A stretch of DNA of 22,952 bases from RGIG4608 sp045651165. GTDB lineage: Bacteria; Bacillota; Clostridia; Oscillospirales; CAG-272. The stretch covers positions 1 to 22,952 of the forward strand of contig JAZRRX010000031.1 of assembly GCA_045651165.1 (NCBI GenBank). Direction: 5' to 3'. The notes below the pieces were generated by a model, which saw only the letters and a list, made by a program, of their open reading frames with translations, was not told the DNA's origin and searched no databases. Position numbers and translations under genes: made by a program. Shown one piece after another: positions 8,101-15,329 of the stretch. Numbering within the stretch: position 1 is the stretch's first letter; each line of letters opens with the position of its first letter.

Positions 8101-8638
8101 GAGATTTGATAGCATTCAGCTTTTCTCGATTGGTATCATTAGAGTATCCAGGACTATATATTCTATTAATAAAATCATTTGCATCTAACGCACCATTTGC
8201 TTGATCATATATGAAGCGCAATGTATTGGATTTTGCGACTGCTCCTGTAATTAATACAATTTTATCAGTTTGCCTATTAAATGTAGGTTTATTAAAATCA
8301 CTCCAAGCAGAAGCAATTACATCCTTAAATGTTTTATTATTTTCGGTAATAGTTATCCCATGCTTGATTTGACATATTAATTTTGCAGAATATGTATCAG
8401 AAGACGAAAATAAAACAATATCGTCCGTATCATATCCTGATCTTTTAGCTTGAAAAAGCACCGATGTTATCGGCAGATTTAGCAAAGGTGAAAAACCTTC
8501 TACCAACAATGCCAATAAGAATGTGGCCTGAACACGATGTTCAAAATCCACTCCTCCGCCTCCAGTAGAGAAAGGATTACTCAGCGCGGATACAGTGGTT
8601 TTTGTGGTTTCTTTATATTTCTTTGATTTTTTTGTCAT
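5117..8638 (-). CDS. Large putative defence protein: nuclease-like N terminus plus long helical scaffold
   Basis: An intact 1173-residue protein with a good ribosome binding site (AGGAG, seven bases upstream) and a possible promoter at 8770-8775. The N terminus has a glycine-rich NPFSTGGGGVDFEHRVQ (21-37), then GYDTDDIVLF (69-77) and LICQIKHG (87-94). This reads as E33...D73...Q90-x-K92, a pattern like PD-(D/E)xK nucleases of the Cap4/Mrr kind. From about residue 180 to the end it is almost all helical. Segments near 290-330 (ALMGSWNEKNDFD) and 550-600 (LPWHIQTLATKEK) resemble, from memory, the helical parts of very large STAND-type proteins. No Walker A motif (GxxxxGK[ST]) or membrane segment is seen. 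It is a lone gene, convergent with the recombinase. Nuclease activity and an anti-phage role are inference; a sensor or scaffold without catalysis is possible. Confidence 0.5.
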   Translation of the reverse strand: MTKKSKKYKETTKTTVSALSNPFSTGGGGVDFEHRVQATFLLALLVEGFSPLLNLPITSVLFQAKRSGYDTDDIVLFSSSDTYSAKLICQIKHGITITENNKTFKDVIASAWSDFNKPTFNRQTDKIVLITGAVAKSNTLRFIYDQANGALDANDFINRIYSPGYSNDTNREKLNAIKSLLKKAHNDQDITDEQLWEFCKVFTILVFDLDYESSVNEFLIHALIATNCKDNAISVWAQLVDHAARCDKTAAHVSLNNIPEHVKQNFKNLLSISDSMPEPLDFEIDSIWAKLALMGSWNEKNDFDKNLVESFLGKSYSEIQKIIQENSLQPNPNASFSQGLWHINHRRSIVKICSKFYFENDVKKFFEISQEVLKEKDKRIQDNGDFSLLVPESGPFVHSEALRNGIIQGLAMICNLSGTQLSCSAETINFEAIMLIRNLFDESNSSTWISLDSHLPTVAEIHPTEYLSCLERQIINTPQNIESLFPKNGDNLLFSRNFICSILWSLEGLAWDEKYFVKCIRILGQISKLKFDKTNSSNTPINSIISIMLPWHIQTLATKEKQKNAIKALQQECPDVAWIVIKGLLPHATRTTGGTHQPRYIISNLPKEVRTSNEDILSLYQYYSHVALGLAKADYCKMVDLLSYYDDMDRDTIVEYLSLITEQAAGWDDSKKYPFWKELSNQKEWLVHNTEDELDDFMMKLLESTIEKVDPTDIRYIYRRLYEPGYFDYDDEGEFQTKWQAKRKKQETAVYDIYVLYGIESVVEFAKELNNEGWIAQNLGKQLSEEDIKLLLKMCYETKLNKEFFASVIYGYIITNDYDAITQMELETYSLDYISWVLSCLRPSMRLFEIVEELLSEQSNLYWDSIIIPRFGLDDDVDLNYVWKKLVEQKRYTAAINLFGITAENCSISHDKLQEVLTQAAITESNDRLDSDAVRNLIELLQLSRSISIEAISNVELIYLSWLDEYSKVKPLALRYRLANEPMFFCDLIRLFYKKRHSETHEEKISEQMAKRLWQILHNFCVIPGTDWEGKYNENCFCQWIDYCKTWAKAEDREAVVQQTIGNGLSYAHKLENGLIDDFIMRELNKIENEEMRRGYRIGIFNQRGVRWIDPEGKPEFQLAEKYKDMAESAESIGYAKYAEILRVISDDYISEAKHHIREHQLQQELHKRENDD

Positions 8639-8769
8639 TTATATTCTCCTACATATAATTTAATATAACCTCGAATTAATCACTATTGCTCGTTATAACA
8701 GATCTATATCATACATCTGTATTGTTAACATGTCGCAAATTAGACACTTAATACACTTGATTGGTGTTT

Positions 8770-8775
8770 ATTATA
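8770..8775 (-). promoter_or_regulatory. Candidate -10 box for the large gene
   Basis: The minus strand reads TATAAT here, in an AT-rich intergenic stretch about 130 bases upstream of the start codon. No convincing -35 is visible at 17 bases, so the call is tentative. Confidence 0.4.
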
Positions 8776-8870
8776 TCACAAATCTGAAAATATTTCCAGT
8801 ATTATGATAGAAATATTACAAATCGACTGAAAATAAACAATTCTAATCTGCCTAAAATATCTAAAAAATG

Positions 8871-8900
8871 GCGGACGGAGAAAACTCCGTCCGCTATTTT
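8871..8900. terminator. Hairpin between the large gene and the tRNA genes
   Basis: A 10-bp perfect stem, GCGGACGGAG (8871-8880) with CTCCGTCCGC (8885-8894), closes an AAAA loop. It is flanked by TATTTTT on plus and CATTTTTT on minus. It could back up termination of the minus-strand tRNA unit. It repeats the core of the hairpin at 5042-5067. Confidence 0.75.
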
Positions 8901-8924
8901 TAATACTTCTTAACTTCTTCTAAG

Positions 8925-8971
8925 AAACAAAAAAGCCCGAACCTTTTTCCAATGGTAAAAAAGTTCAAGCT
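8925..8971 (-). terminator. Terminator of the tRNA unit
   Basis: On the minus strand AGCTTGAAC (8971-8963) pairs, with two G-T wobbles, with GTTCGGGCT (8942-8934). Inner A/T pairing extends the stem, and a run TTTTTTGTTT follows directly. It lies ten bases after the tRNA-Glu 3' end. Confidence 0.75.
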
Positions 8972-8980
8972 ATTTTCATT

Positions 8981-9055
8981 TGGTGACCCGTACGGGAATC
9001 GAACCCATGTTACAGCCGTGAAAGGGCCGTGTCTTAACCGCTTGACCAACGGGCC
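8981..9055 (-). tRNA. tRNA-Glu (anticodon TTC)
   Basis: A complete cloverleaf of 75 nt including an encoded CCA. The acceptor stem GGCCCGT pairs with ACGGGTC, followed by discriminator A and CCA. The anticodon loop CTTTCAC gives anticodon TTC for glutamate, and the T-arm GGGTTCGATTCCC is standard. It follows tRNA-Met after four bases and shares its promoter. No second copy of its 3' end was found near the recombinase, so it does not look like the attachment site. Confidence 0.95.
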
Positions 9056-9059
9056 GAAA

Positions 9060-9136
9060 TGGTAGCGGGAATTGGACTTGAACCCATGACCTATCGGGTA
9101 TGAACCGATTGCTCTAGCCAACTGAGCTATCCCGCC
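9060..9136 (-). tRNA. tRNA-Met (anticodon CAT)
   Basis: A 77-nt cloverleaf with encoded CCA. The acceptor GGCGGGA is followed by D-arm TAGCTCAGTTGGCTAGAGC. The anticodon loop TTCATAC gives CAT, and the T-arm GGTTCAAGTCC matches. The paired first acceptor position (G1-C72) argues for an elongator rather than an initiator tRNA. CAT-anticodon tRNAs can also be the Ile2 type, which this sequence does not exclude by itself. Confidence 0.93.
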
Positions 9137-9163
9137 ATATTACCGCACATCTGCGACTTGTTT

Positions 9164-9192
9164 ATTTTATCATAAGAGTTTTAATTTGTCAA
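9164..9192 (-). promoter_or_regulatory. tRNA operon promoter
   Basis: On the minus strand TTGACA (9187-9192) and TAAAAT (9164-9169) are separated by exactly 17 bases, with TGA before the -10. This is a near-consensus extended promoter, 28 bases upstream of tRNA-Met, fitting a stable-RNA gene. Confidence 0.88.
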
Positions 9193-9314
9193 TACTTTTT
9201 TTGAAAAAATTTCGAAAAATTTATTTTATATTAAAACAGGTGCAAAAACTCCGTTTTATCAGGGTTTTTACATCGCAAATCACAACAATCAAGTGATACT
9301 AACACAAAAAACTC

Positions 9315-9343
9315 TTTACAATATATTAAAAGTGTGATAAAAT
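9315..9343 (+). promoter_or_regulatory. Promoter of the metallophosphoesterase-KtrBA operon
   Basis: TTTACA (9315-9320), a 17-base spacer and TAAAAT (9338-9343) with a preceding TGA form an extended -10 promoter. The leader to the first ATG at 9394 is about 45 nt. No terminator is seen until after the sixth gene. Confidence 0.82.
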
Positions 9344-9393
9344 AAAGTATAGTGGGTAATGTTGCTCACAATTTTTTAAAGGACGGATAACTT

Positions 9394-10605
9394 ATGAATA
9401 AGGTTCTTATTGGATTGATAATTTTGTTGCTTGTTATAGGCACACTTTGCGGGGTTTGTTATTTGCTCAACGAGTCCAACTATGACAAAATGGTTGAATA
9501 TATCGATACATTTAAAGTTGATCCAAAAAATCAACCTGCACCTCAAAAAGATGAGTATGGTAACTGGTTTTTTACTACTGACGAGGATTTTAAGGTGCTT
9601 CACCTTACTGACATACATATTACTGGTGGTTTTGCCAACAAAGAGCAGGACAAAATGGCTATAAATGCCGTTGCCACTATGGTAACAACAGAAAAACCCG
9701 ACCTTGTTATTATCACGGGCGATATTTCGTTTGCAATTCCCAATACGGGTACTATAAATAACAAATATGCACACCAGATGTTTATTCGTCTTATGGAAAA
9801 TCTTGGTGTTTATTGGACAGTAACATTTGGCAATCACGATGATGAGTCATTCAACTATCACAGACGTCAGGCGGTTGCAAATATGTATTCAAACGAAAAT
9901 CTTGAAAGATGTTTGTTCATGCAATCTCCTGAAGGCGTTTCAGGCAAGGGAAATCACATTATAAACATCAAAAATAGCGCGGGTGAAGTTACAAAATCAC
10001 TTTTTATGATTGATACTCACGCTTACGTTCACACAGGCCTTATTGGTGGAACTATTGACTCAATCTTCTGGAAATATGATTGTGTAAAGCAGGACCAGGT
10101 TGATTGGTATGAAAGAATGATTAATCTTTACAATCCACAAAGTTCACTTATGTTCTTCCACATTCCTCTTATTGAAACCAAAAATGCATACGATGAATAC
10201 GTTGCAAATGGCAGAGTGGATACTGAAAACGTAAAATGGCTCTTCGGTGTGGACGGGGAGAATCAGAGTGATGAGGTTGTATTCTCATCTCGACTTGAAA
10301 ATCAGCAGCTCTTTAATAAGGTGCTTGAACTTGGAAACACAAAGGCGATGTTCTTCGGACACGATCACCTCAACAATTTCGTGCTTGACTATAAGGGAGT
10401 TCTTTTCTCTTACGGATACAGTATTGACTATTCCGCATACAAGGGAATTGACGAAAAGGGTTTGCAAAGAGGTTGTACGGTTTTGACACTCACTCCCGAT
10501 GGCGAGTTTGGTATTGAAAATATTGTTCACGAAAATTATTATCAGGATAAATATCAACCCATTTATAACAAAGAAACAGTTGATATGACACCTTATTACG
10601 ATTAA
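9394..10605 (+). CDS. Membrane-anchored calcineurin-like metallophosphoesterase
   Basis: A 403-residue phosphoesterase with one N-terminal hydrophobic helix (about residues 4-26). This suggests anchoring with the catalytic domain outside the cytoplasm. The dinuclear metal motifs appear in order: DIH at 73-75, GD at 109-110, GNHDD at 146-150, a histidine in FFHIPL (H256) and GHDH at 322-325. The family cleaves phosphoesters with two divalent metals; the substrate cannot be told from the sequence. It is first in a tightly spaced operon and is followed 23 bases later by KtrB. Placement beside potassium transport genes does not reveal a function, though a nucleotide- or envelope-related role would fit the topology. 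Confidence 0.88.
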   Translation: MNKVLIGLIILLLVIGTLCGVCYLLNESNYDKMVEYIDTFKVDPKNQPAPQKDEYGNWFFTTDEDFKVLHLTDIHITGGFANKEQDKMAINAVATMVTTEKPDLVIITGDISFAIPNTGTINNKYAHQMFIRLMENLGVYWTVTFGNHDDESFNYHRRQAVANMYSNENLERCLFMQSPEGVSGKGNHIINIKNSAGEVTKSLFMIDTHAYVHTGLIGGTIDSIFWKYDCVKQDQVDWYERMINLYNPQSSLMFFHIPLIETKNAYDEYVANGRVDTENVKWLFGVDGENQSDEVVFSSRLENQQLFNKVLELGNTKAMFFGHDHLNNFVLDYKGVLFSYGYSIDYSAYKGIDEKGLQRGCTVLTLTPDGEFGIENIVHENYYQDKYQPIYNKETVDMTPYYD

Positions 10606-10628
10606 TAAATCTTAAAGGAGATGGTGGA

Positions 10629-11984
10629 GTGAAAAAAAGAATACAGCTTAACACTACACAGCTTATTTTGTTGAGCTTTTTGCTTGCTATTCTTGTGGGC
10701 AGTTTTTTACTTGCTCTACCAATAAGTACAAAGAGCGGTGTTGGTGTATCTTATATAGACGCATTGTTTACCGCAACGACTTCAACTTGTGTTACGGGTC
10801 TTGTAACACTTCCTACGGTTAGCACGTGGAGTGTTTTTGGACAAATTGTTATACTTGTTCTTATACAAATAGGTGGTTTGGGAATAATTACGATCATTTC
10901 GGGTATTACTCTTGCCGTACATCGCAAAATGAAATTAAAGGATAGCCGACTGATAAGTGATGCCTTCAACATCAACTCACTCGAGGGGCTTTCTAAATTT
11001 GTTAAAAAAGTTATAATTGGCACTTTTGTAGTAGAGGGCGTTGGTGCTTTGCTTTATATGACCGTTTTCGTTCCTCAATTTGGTGCTAAAGGAATATGGA
11101 TATCTATATTTAATTCTGTTTCTGCATTTTGTAATGCGGGTATTGATATTTTGGCAGAGAATAGTTTGTGTGATTATGCGACCAATCCACTTATCAATAT
11201 TGTAACATCTTTACTTATTATTTTAGGTGGTCTTGGATATATTGTTTGGTGGGATATTTTAAGAGTAATTAAGGATTTTAAACTTCAAAAATTCAAATGC
11301 TTTAAGCGTCTGACTTTACATTCAAAAATAGTGCTTTGCAGCACCTTTATCCTTCTTTTGGGCGGCGCAGCGTTGATATTTGCTTTTGAATATTTCAACC
11401 CTAAAACGATTGCTGACATGTCTCTTTTTGACAAAATTCAAGTGTCATTTTTTCAATCAGTAACCACAAGAACTGCGGGTTTTGCAAGTATCCCACAGGA
11501 AAATCTTACAAATGGAAGTGCAATGCTTTCATTGTTTCTTATGTTTATAGGAGGTTCACCCGTAGGAACTGCCGGTGGAATAAAAACCGTAACTATTGCT
11601 GTACTTTGTGTTACTGCATATGCGGTCATTACAAACAGAAATGAAGTTAATATTTTTAATCGCTCATTATCAAAGCAGATAACCAGAAAAGCGGTTGCAG
11701 TATCAATGATGTCATTGGGAATTATGTTTATTTCAACTCTCTTGCTCTCGGCTGTGATGGATGCGCCTGCTCTTGACATCGTTTACGAAACTGTGAGCGC
11801 TACCGCAACTGTGGGTTTAACAAGAAATCTTACACCGTTTTTGAACGTTTGGGGGAAGATTATTATCATATGTACTATGTATCTTGGTAGAATAGGGCCT
11901 ATATCGTTAGCTATCGCATTTTCGTATAAAAAAGAGAGTGAAAACAATATAAAAAATCCAACTGAAGATGTCAGTGTGGGATAA
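10629..11984 (+). CDS. ktrB: KtrB/TrkH-family potassium uptake channel subunit
   Basis: Integral membrane ion-translocating subunit of a Ktr-type potassium importer, 451 residues. The four selectivity-filter loops of the superfamily are visible: TATSTCVTGL, SAFCNAGI, TRTAGF and TATVGLT. Each sits between hydrophobic segments, in line with the four M1-P-M2 repeats of KtrB. The start is GTG at 10629, supported by AAAGGAG about eight bases upstream. The regulatory subunit gene ktrA follows after 11 bases. The length fits KtrB better than the longer TrkH. Transport is probably driven by sodium or membrane potential, as known for Ktr systems. Confidence 0.93.
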   Translation: MKKRIQLNTTQLILLSFLLAILVGSFLLALPISTKSGVGVSYIDALFTATTSTCVTGLVTLPTVSTWSVFGQIVILVLIQIGGLGIITIISGITLAVHRKMKLKDSRLISDAFNINSLEGLSKFVKKVIIGTFVVEGVGALLYMTVFVPQFGAKGIWISIFNSVSAFCNAGIDILAENSLCDYATNPLINIVTSLLIILGGLGYIVWWDILRVIKDFKLQKFKCFKRLTLHSKIVLCSTFILLLGGAALIFAFEYFNPKTIADMSLFDKIQVSFFQSVTTRTAGFASIPQENLTNGSAMLSLFLMFIGGSPVGTAGGIKTVTIAVLCVTAYAVITNRNEVNIFNRSLSKQITRKAVAVSMMSLGIMFISTLLLSAVMDAPALDIVYETVSATATVGLTRNLTPFLNVWGKIIIICTMYLGRIGPISLAIAFSYKKESENNIKNPTEDVSVG

Positions 11985-11995
11985 GGAGAATAACT

Positions 11996-12646
11996 ATGAG
12001 TATAAATAAATCATATGCCGTGTTTGGCCTTGGAAGATACGGCTTAGCGGTTGCCAAAGAACTTGTAAAGAATGGCGCAGATGTGCTTGCCGTTGACTTT
12101 GATGAAAATATTGTTAATTCTGCAATTGCTGATATTCCTTTTTGCAAATGTGCAGATATTACCGAACCGGAGGTGCTTCGTCAACTGGGTATTGCAAGCA
12201 TTGATGTTGTAATAATTGCCATGGCAACAAATCTTGAGGCAAACGTTATGGCGGTTATGCTTTGTAAGGAGATGGGTGTAAAAACTGTTATCGCAAAATG
12301 CTATGATAATATGCAGGCAAAAATTCTTTTAAAGGTGGGTGCGGATAAAATCGTTATTCCTGAAAGAGAATCCGGTGTGCGACTTGCAAAAAATATTCTT
12401 TCGTCTGGGTTTGTTGATGTTGTTGAGCTTTCTGAAGATGTATCTTTGCTTGAACTTGACATAAAATCAGAGTGGGTTGGAAAAAATTTTATTGAGCTTA
12501 ATTTAAGAAAAAAATACGGTATAAATGTAATCGCAATAAAGCAAGGGGAAGAAGTTATGATTGATCTTGATCCCACCATGCCATTAAATAATGGTATGAA
12601 GCTTGTTATTATAGCGCACACATCAAAGCTTGAAAAATTAAAATAA
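11996..12646 (+). CDS. ktrA: KtrA/TrkA potassium uptake regulatory subunit (RCK)
   Basis: Cytoplasmic gating ring subunit, 216 residues. The RCK_N Rossmann fold shows GLGRYG at 11-16 and an acidic residue at the end of the second strand (AVDFDEN), as expected for ATP/ADP or NAD(H) binding. RCK_C occupies about residues 135-216. KtrA rings open KtrB on nucleotide binding, and in Firmicutes the RCK_C domain is a known c-di-AMP target that closes the system. Whether c-di-AMP binds here cannot be seen. It has a clear ribosome binding site (AAGGAG) and lies 11 bases after ktrB. Confidence 0.93.
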   Translation: MSINKSYAVFGLGRYGLAVAKELVKNGADVLAVDFDENIVNSAIADIPFCKCADITEPEVLRQLGIASIDVVIIAMATNLEANVMAVMLCKEMGVKTVIAKCYDNMQAKILLKVGADKIVIPERESGVRLAKNILSSGFVDVVELSEDVSLLELDIKSEWVGKNFIELNLRKKYGINVIAIKQGEEVMIDLDPTMPLNNGMKLVIIAHTSKLEKLK

Positions 12647-12663
12647 TAAAGGAGAATATGGCT

Positions 12664-13614
12664 ATGGCTAATAAATACTACATTGGAATAGACCTTGGCG
12701 GAACTTTTATCAAGGGTGGAATTGTAAACGAAAACGGTGAAATTCTTATTTCTGACAAAACACCCACAGAAGTAGAAAAAGGAGATAAGGGAGTTGCTGC
12801 GAATATTGCAAAACTTGCCAAAGACCTTCTTGACAGACAGGGAATTGATATTTCTGACGTTGAAGGACTTGGAATTGGTTCTCCCGGTATGATTGACTCA
12901 AATGAAGGCAATGTTGTTTACGCGAACAATCTCGGTTGGGAAAATTTCAGAATTTGTGATGAACTTTCAAAACTTCTTGGCGGAATAAAGGTTAAAATCG
13001 GAAATGATGCAAACGTTGCAGCTCTTGGTGAGGTTAAATTCGGTGCAGCTCGCAATTACAATAGTGCAATTATGATTACACTTGGCACAGGAGTTGGTGG
13101 TGGTATCGTTATCGATGGCAAACTCGTTGAGGGCAACAAGGGTGCGGGCGCAGAGCTTGGACATATCGTTATCGTTAAGGGTGGAGAACAATGCTCTTGT
13201 GGACGAAAAGGTTGTTTTGAAGCGTATAGTTCTGCTACTGCGCTTATTCGCGACACAAAGAGAGCAATGGAAGCTCATCCCGACTCTAAAATGTGGGGAA
13301 TTGGTACTACCTCTGCCGTTGATGGCAAGACAGTATTCGATTATGCTCCCACTGATACATATGCAAAAGAGGTTCTTGATTCCTATATTGAGCACCTTGC
13401 TTGTGGACTTGTAAACTATGCGAACATTTTCCGTCCTGAAGTTATTCTTCTTGGTGGTGGAGTATGTGCTCAAGGCGACAATCTTATCAAACCCTTGCAG
13501 AAGATTTTTGATAAAGAAATATATGCAGGAGATAAAGGTCCTCGTGTTCCTATTCTTATTGCAGAACTTGAAAACAGAGCAGGTCTTCTTGGTGCGGCGG
13601 CATTTTTAATGTGA
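12664..13614 (+). CDS. ROK-family sugar kinase, probably glucokinase
   Basis: Cytoplasmic sugar kinase of about 316 residues. The phosphate motif DLGGT is at 10-14. It is followed by GIGSPGMID, the catalytic NDAN motif (NDANVAALGE), GTGVGGGIV, and the ROK zinc site GHIVIVKGGEQ plus CSCGRKGCFE. LGGGV lies near the C terminus. Together these match glucokinase-type ROK enzymes rather than ROK repressors, since there is no N-terminal helix-turn-helix. The ATG at 12664 is preferred because AAAGGAG lies nine bases upstream; the ATG at 12658 is only three bases from it and would add two residues. It probably converts glucose to glucose 6-phosphate; related hexoses are possible. Confidence 0.92.
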   Translation: MANKYYIGIDLGGTFIKGGIVNENGEILISDKTPTEVEKGDKGVAANIAKLAKDLLDRQGIDISDVEGLGIGSPGMIDSNEGNVVYANNLGWENFRICDELSKLLGGIKVKIGNDANVAALGEVKFGAARNYNSAIMITLGTGVGGGIVIDGKLVEGNKGAGAELGHIVIVKGGEQCSCGRKGCFEAYSSATALIRDTKRAMEAHPDSKMWGIGTTSAVDGKTVFDYAPTDTYAKEVLDSYIEHLACGLVNYANIFRPEVILLGGGVCAQGDNLIKPLQKIFDKEIYAGDKGPRVPILIAELENRAGLLGAAAFLM

Positions 13615-13617
13615 TTT

Positions 13618-14454
13618 ATGATTAGAAACGAAATTTTTACTTTAAATAACGGCATAAAAATCCCTGCCATTGCATTGGGCACATGGCAAGTGGCAAACGG
13701 TGAAGAGGGTTATTTGGCTTGTCTTAATGCCTTAAAATCAGGATATCGTCATATTGATACAGCATTTGCTTACGGCAACGAGCCGAGCGTAGCAAAAGCA
13801 CTTGCCGATAGTGGACTTTCACGTTCCGATGTGTTTATTACAACCAAATTGCCTGCAGATATCAAGACATATGATGGCGCAAAAGAGTATTTTGAAGCAT
13901 CATTGAAAAATCTTGATACTGACTACATTGACCTTTATTTAATTCACGCGCCTTGGCCGTGGAGTAATGTTGGACTTGATTGTACCGAGGGCAATATTGC
14001 TGTTTGGCGCGCGATGATTGAGCTTTATAACGCAGGAAAAGTACGCGCGATTGGTGTGTCCAACTTCCACGTTAAAGATATTAAGGCGATTGTGGATGCC
14101 ACAGGATTTGTTCCTGCGGTTAATCAGATAAGATATTTTGTTGGTAACACTCAAAACGAGATAACCGAATATTGTCAAGCAAATGGTATTCTTGTTGAGG
14201 CGTATTCTCCTTTGGCAACAGGGGAGATGACAAATCACAAAATGCTTATACCTTTGGCAGAAAAATATGGGGTTACTGTTGCACAACTTTGTATAAGATT
14301 TTGTGTTGAAAATGGTGTTTTACCCATTCCAAAATCGGTGAACGAGGAAAGAATCAAGGCAAATCTTGATGTTGATTTTAGTATTTCAAAAGAGGATATG
14401 GAATATCTTAATTCACTTTATCACATAGGATCGACAAGACCTTTAAGAAGCTGA
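13618..14454 (+). CDS. Aldo/keto reductase
   Basis: NAD(P)H-dependent oxidoreductase of 278 residues with a TIM-barrel fold. The catalytic tetrad is present: Asp in HIDTAFAYGNE with its Tyr, Lys in FITTKLP, and His in YLIHAPWP. The signature VRAIGVSNF and the cofactor-binding IPKSVNEERI near the C terminus are also seen. It resembles the 2,5-diketo-gluconate reductase/YvgN-type enzymes; the substrate is not predictable. It starts three bases after the kinase stop and lacks any Shine-Dalgarno sequence, so it is probably translated by coupling to the upstream gene. Confidence 0.92.
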   Translation: MIRNEIFTLNNGIKIPAIALGTWQVANGEEGYLACLNALKSGYRHIDTAFAYGNEPSVAKALADSGLSRSDVFITTKLPADIKTYDGAKEYFEASLKNLDTDYIDLYLIHAPWPWSNVGLDCTEGNIAVWRAMIELYNAGKVRAIGVSNFHVKDIKAIVDATGFVPAVNQIRYFVGNTQNEITEYCQANGILVEAYSPLATGEMTNHKMLIPLAEKYGVTVAQLCIRFCVENGVLPIPKSVNEERIKANLDVDFSISKEDMEYLNSLYHIGSTRPLRS

Positions 14455-14470
14455 TGTAAAGGAGAAAAAT

Positions 14471-15289
14471 ATGAAAAGGAAGTTAATAAATTATATATTA
14501 AAAACTTTCATAGTTGTATTTCTTTGCGCTATTGTGCTTGGTACGGCTTCTTGTACTTCTAATCACAATATCACGAAAACTCACGACATAGAGGGTGTTA
14601 TTGAAAATATATCTGTATCAGCTCATAAAGAAGCGCACATTTCCTTTGAACCTTCAACTGACGGCAAAATAAGAGTTGTTGCGGTTACACACAAAAAAGT
14701 TAATTGCAATGTTACAACAGATGGAACTACTCTTTTGGTGGATGTTGAAGATATTAGAAACTGGGTGGGCAGACTTGGAGAAATTCATTCCCCAAAAGTA
14801 ATAGTGTATCTTCCTGCAGGTGAATACTCAAACCTTAAAATAGAAACGACAACGGGGAATACAACTGTTCCTGCAGATTTTTCGTTTGCATCGATTTCAA
14901 TTAACGGCACAACAGGAAAAATACATTGTAGCGCACAAGCTACTGATTCTATTAATATAACCAATACTACGGGTGAAGTTTCCATAAATAATGTAACTAC
15001 AAATACTCTTGATGTTAAAATTTCAACCGGAGATATTAATTTGACCAATGTTATTACCACAGGTAAAATGTCACTTGAAGCAACAACTGGCAATATTAGA
15101 TTTGATAGTTGTGATGGTGCTGAAATTTATGCAAGCGCGACTACTGGTAGTATTCAGGGTTCTCTCTTGTCTTCCAAAATCTTTTTAACTAGCACAAAAA
15201 CAGGAAAAGTTACTGTTCCTCACACGACAAGTGGAGGAGTTTGTGATTTATCAACTAGCACAGGTACGATTAATATAACTATAAAATAA
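14471..15289 (+). CDS. DUF4097-like repeat lipoprotein
   Basis: Probable exported lipoprotein of 272 residues. The N terminus has a basic start, a hydrophobic core and a lipobox-like GTASC, with the cysteine at residue 28. The rest is a run of short beta-strand repeats with recurrent TTGN/TTGK/STGD turns (for example IETTTGNTT, ITNTTGEVS, ISTGDINL, ATTGNIRF). This is the pattern of DUF4097/adhesin-like right-handed beta-helices. Its role is unknown; relatives are linked to envelope or stress functions. It has a good ribosome binding site (AAAGGAG) and ends the operon just before a terminator. Confidence 0.82.
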   Translation: MKRKLINYILKTFIVVFLCAIVLGTASCTSNHNITKTHDIEGVIENISVSAHKEAHISFEPSTDGKIRVVAVTHKKVNCNVTTDGTTLLVDVEDIRNWVGRLGEIHSPKVIVYLPAGEYSNLKIETTTGNTTVPADFSFASISINGTTGKIHCSAQATDSINITNTTGEVSINNVTTNTLDVKISTGDINLTNVITTGKMSLEATTGNIRFDSCDGAEIYASATTGSIQGSLLSSKIFLTSTKTGKVTVPHTTSGGVCDLSTSTGTINITIK

Positions 15290-15294
15290 CAATT

Positions 15295-15328
15295 AAACCC
15301 CGACAGTCTGTCGGGGTTTTAGTTTTTT
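15295..15328. terminator. Bidirectional terminator
   Basis: An 11-bp perfect stem pairs AAACCCCGACA (15295-15305) with TGTCGGGGTTT (15309-15319), followed by TTAGTTTTTT. It closes the plus-strand operon, and the minus-strand SEDS gene ends 11 bases to its right. Confidence 0.92.
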
Positions 15329-15329
15329 A

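Noticed and set aside
8981..9055. tRNA-Glu 3' end as the integration site of the recombinase
   Set aside because: No second copy of the tRNA 3' end was found near the recombinase or at the far side of the region.
8900..9121. Minus-strand open frame across the tRNA genes
   Set aside because: It overlaps both tRNAs and the terminator, with no ribosome binding site.
12967..13473. Long antisense open frame in the ROK kinase gene
   Set aside because: Composition is that of an antisense shadow, with no ribosome binding site, and the opposite strand encodes a clearly conserved enzyme.
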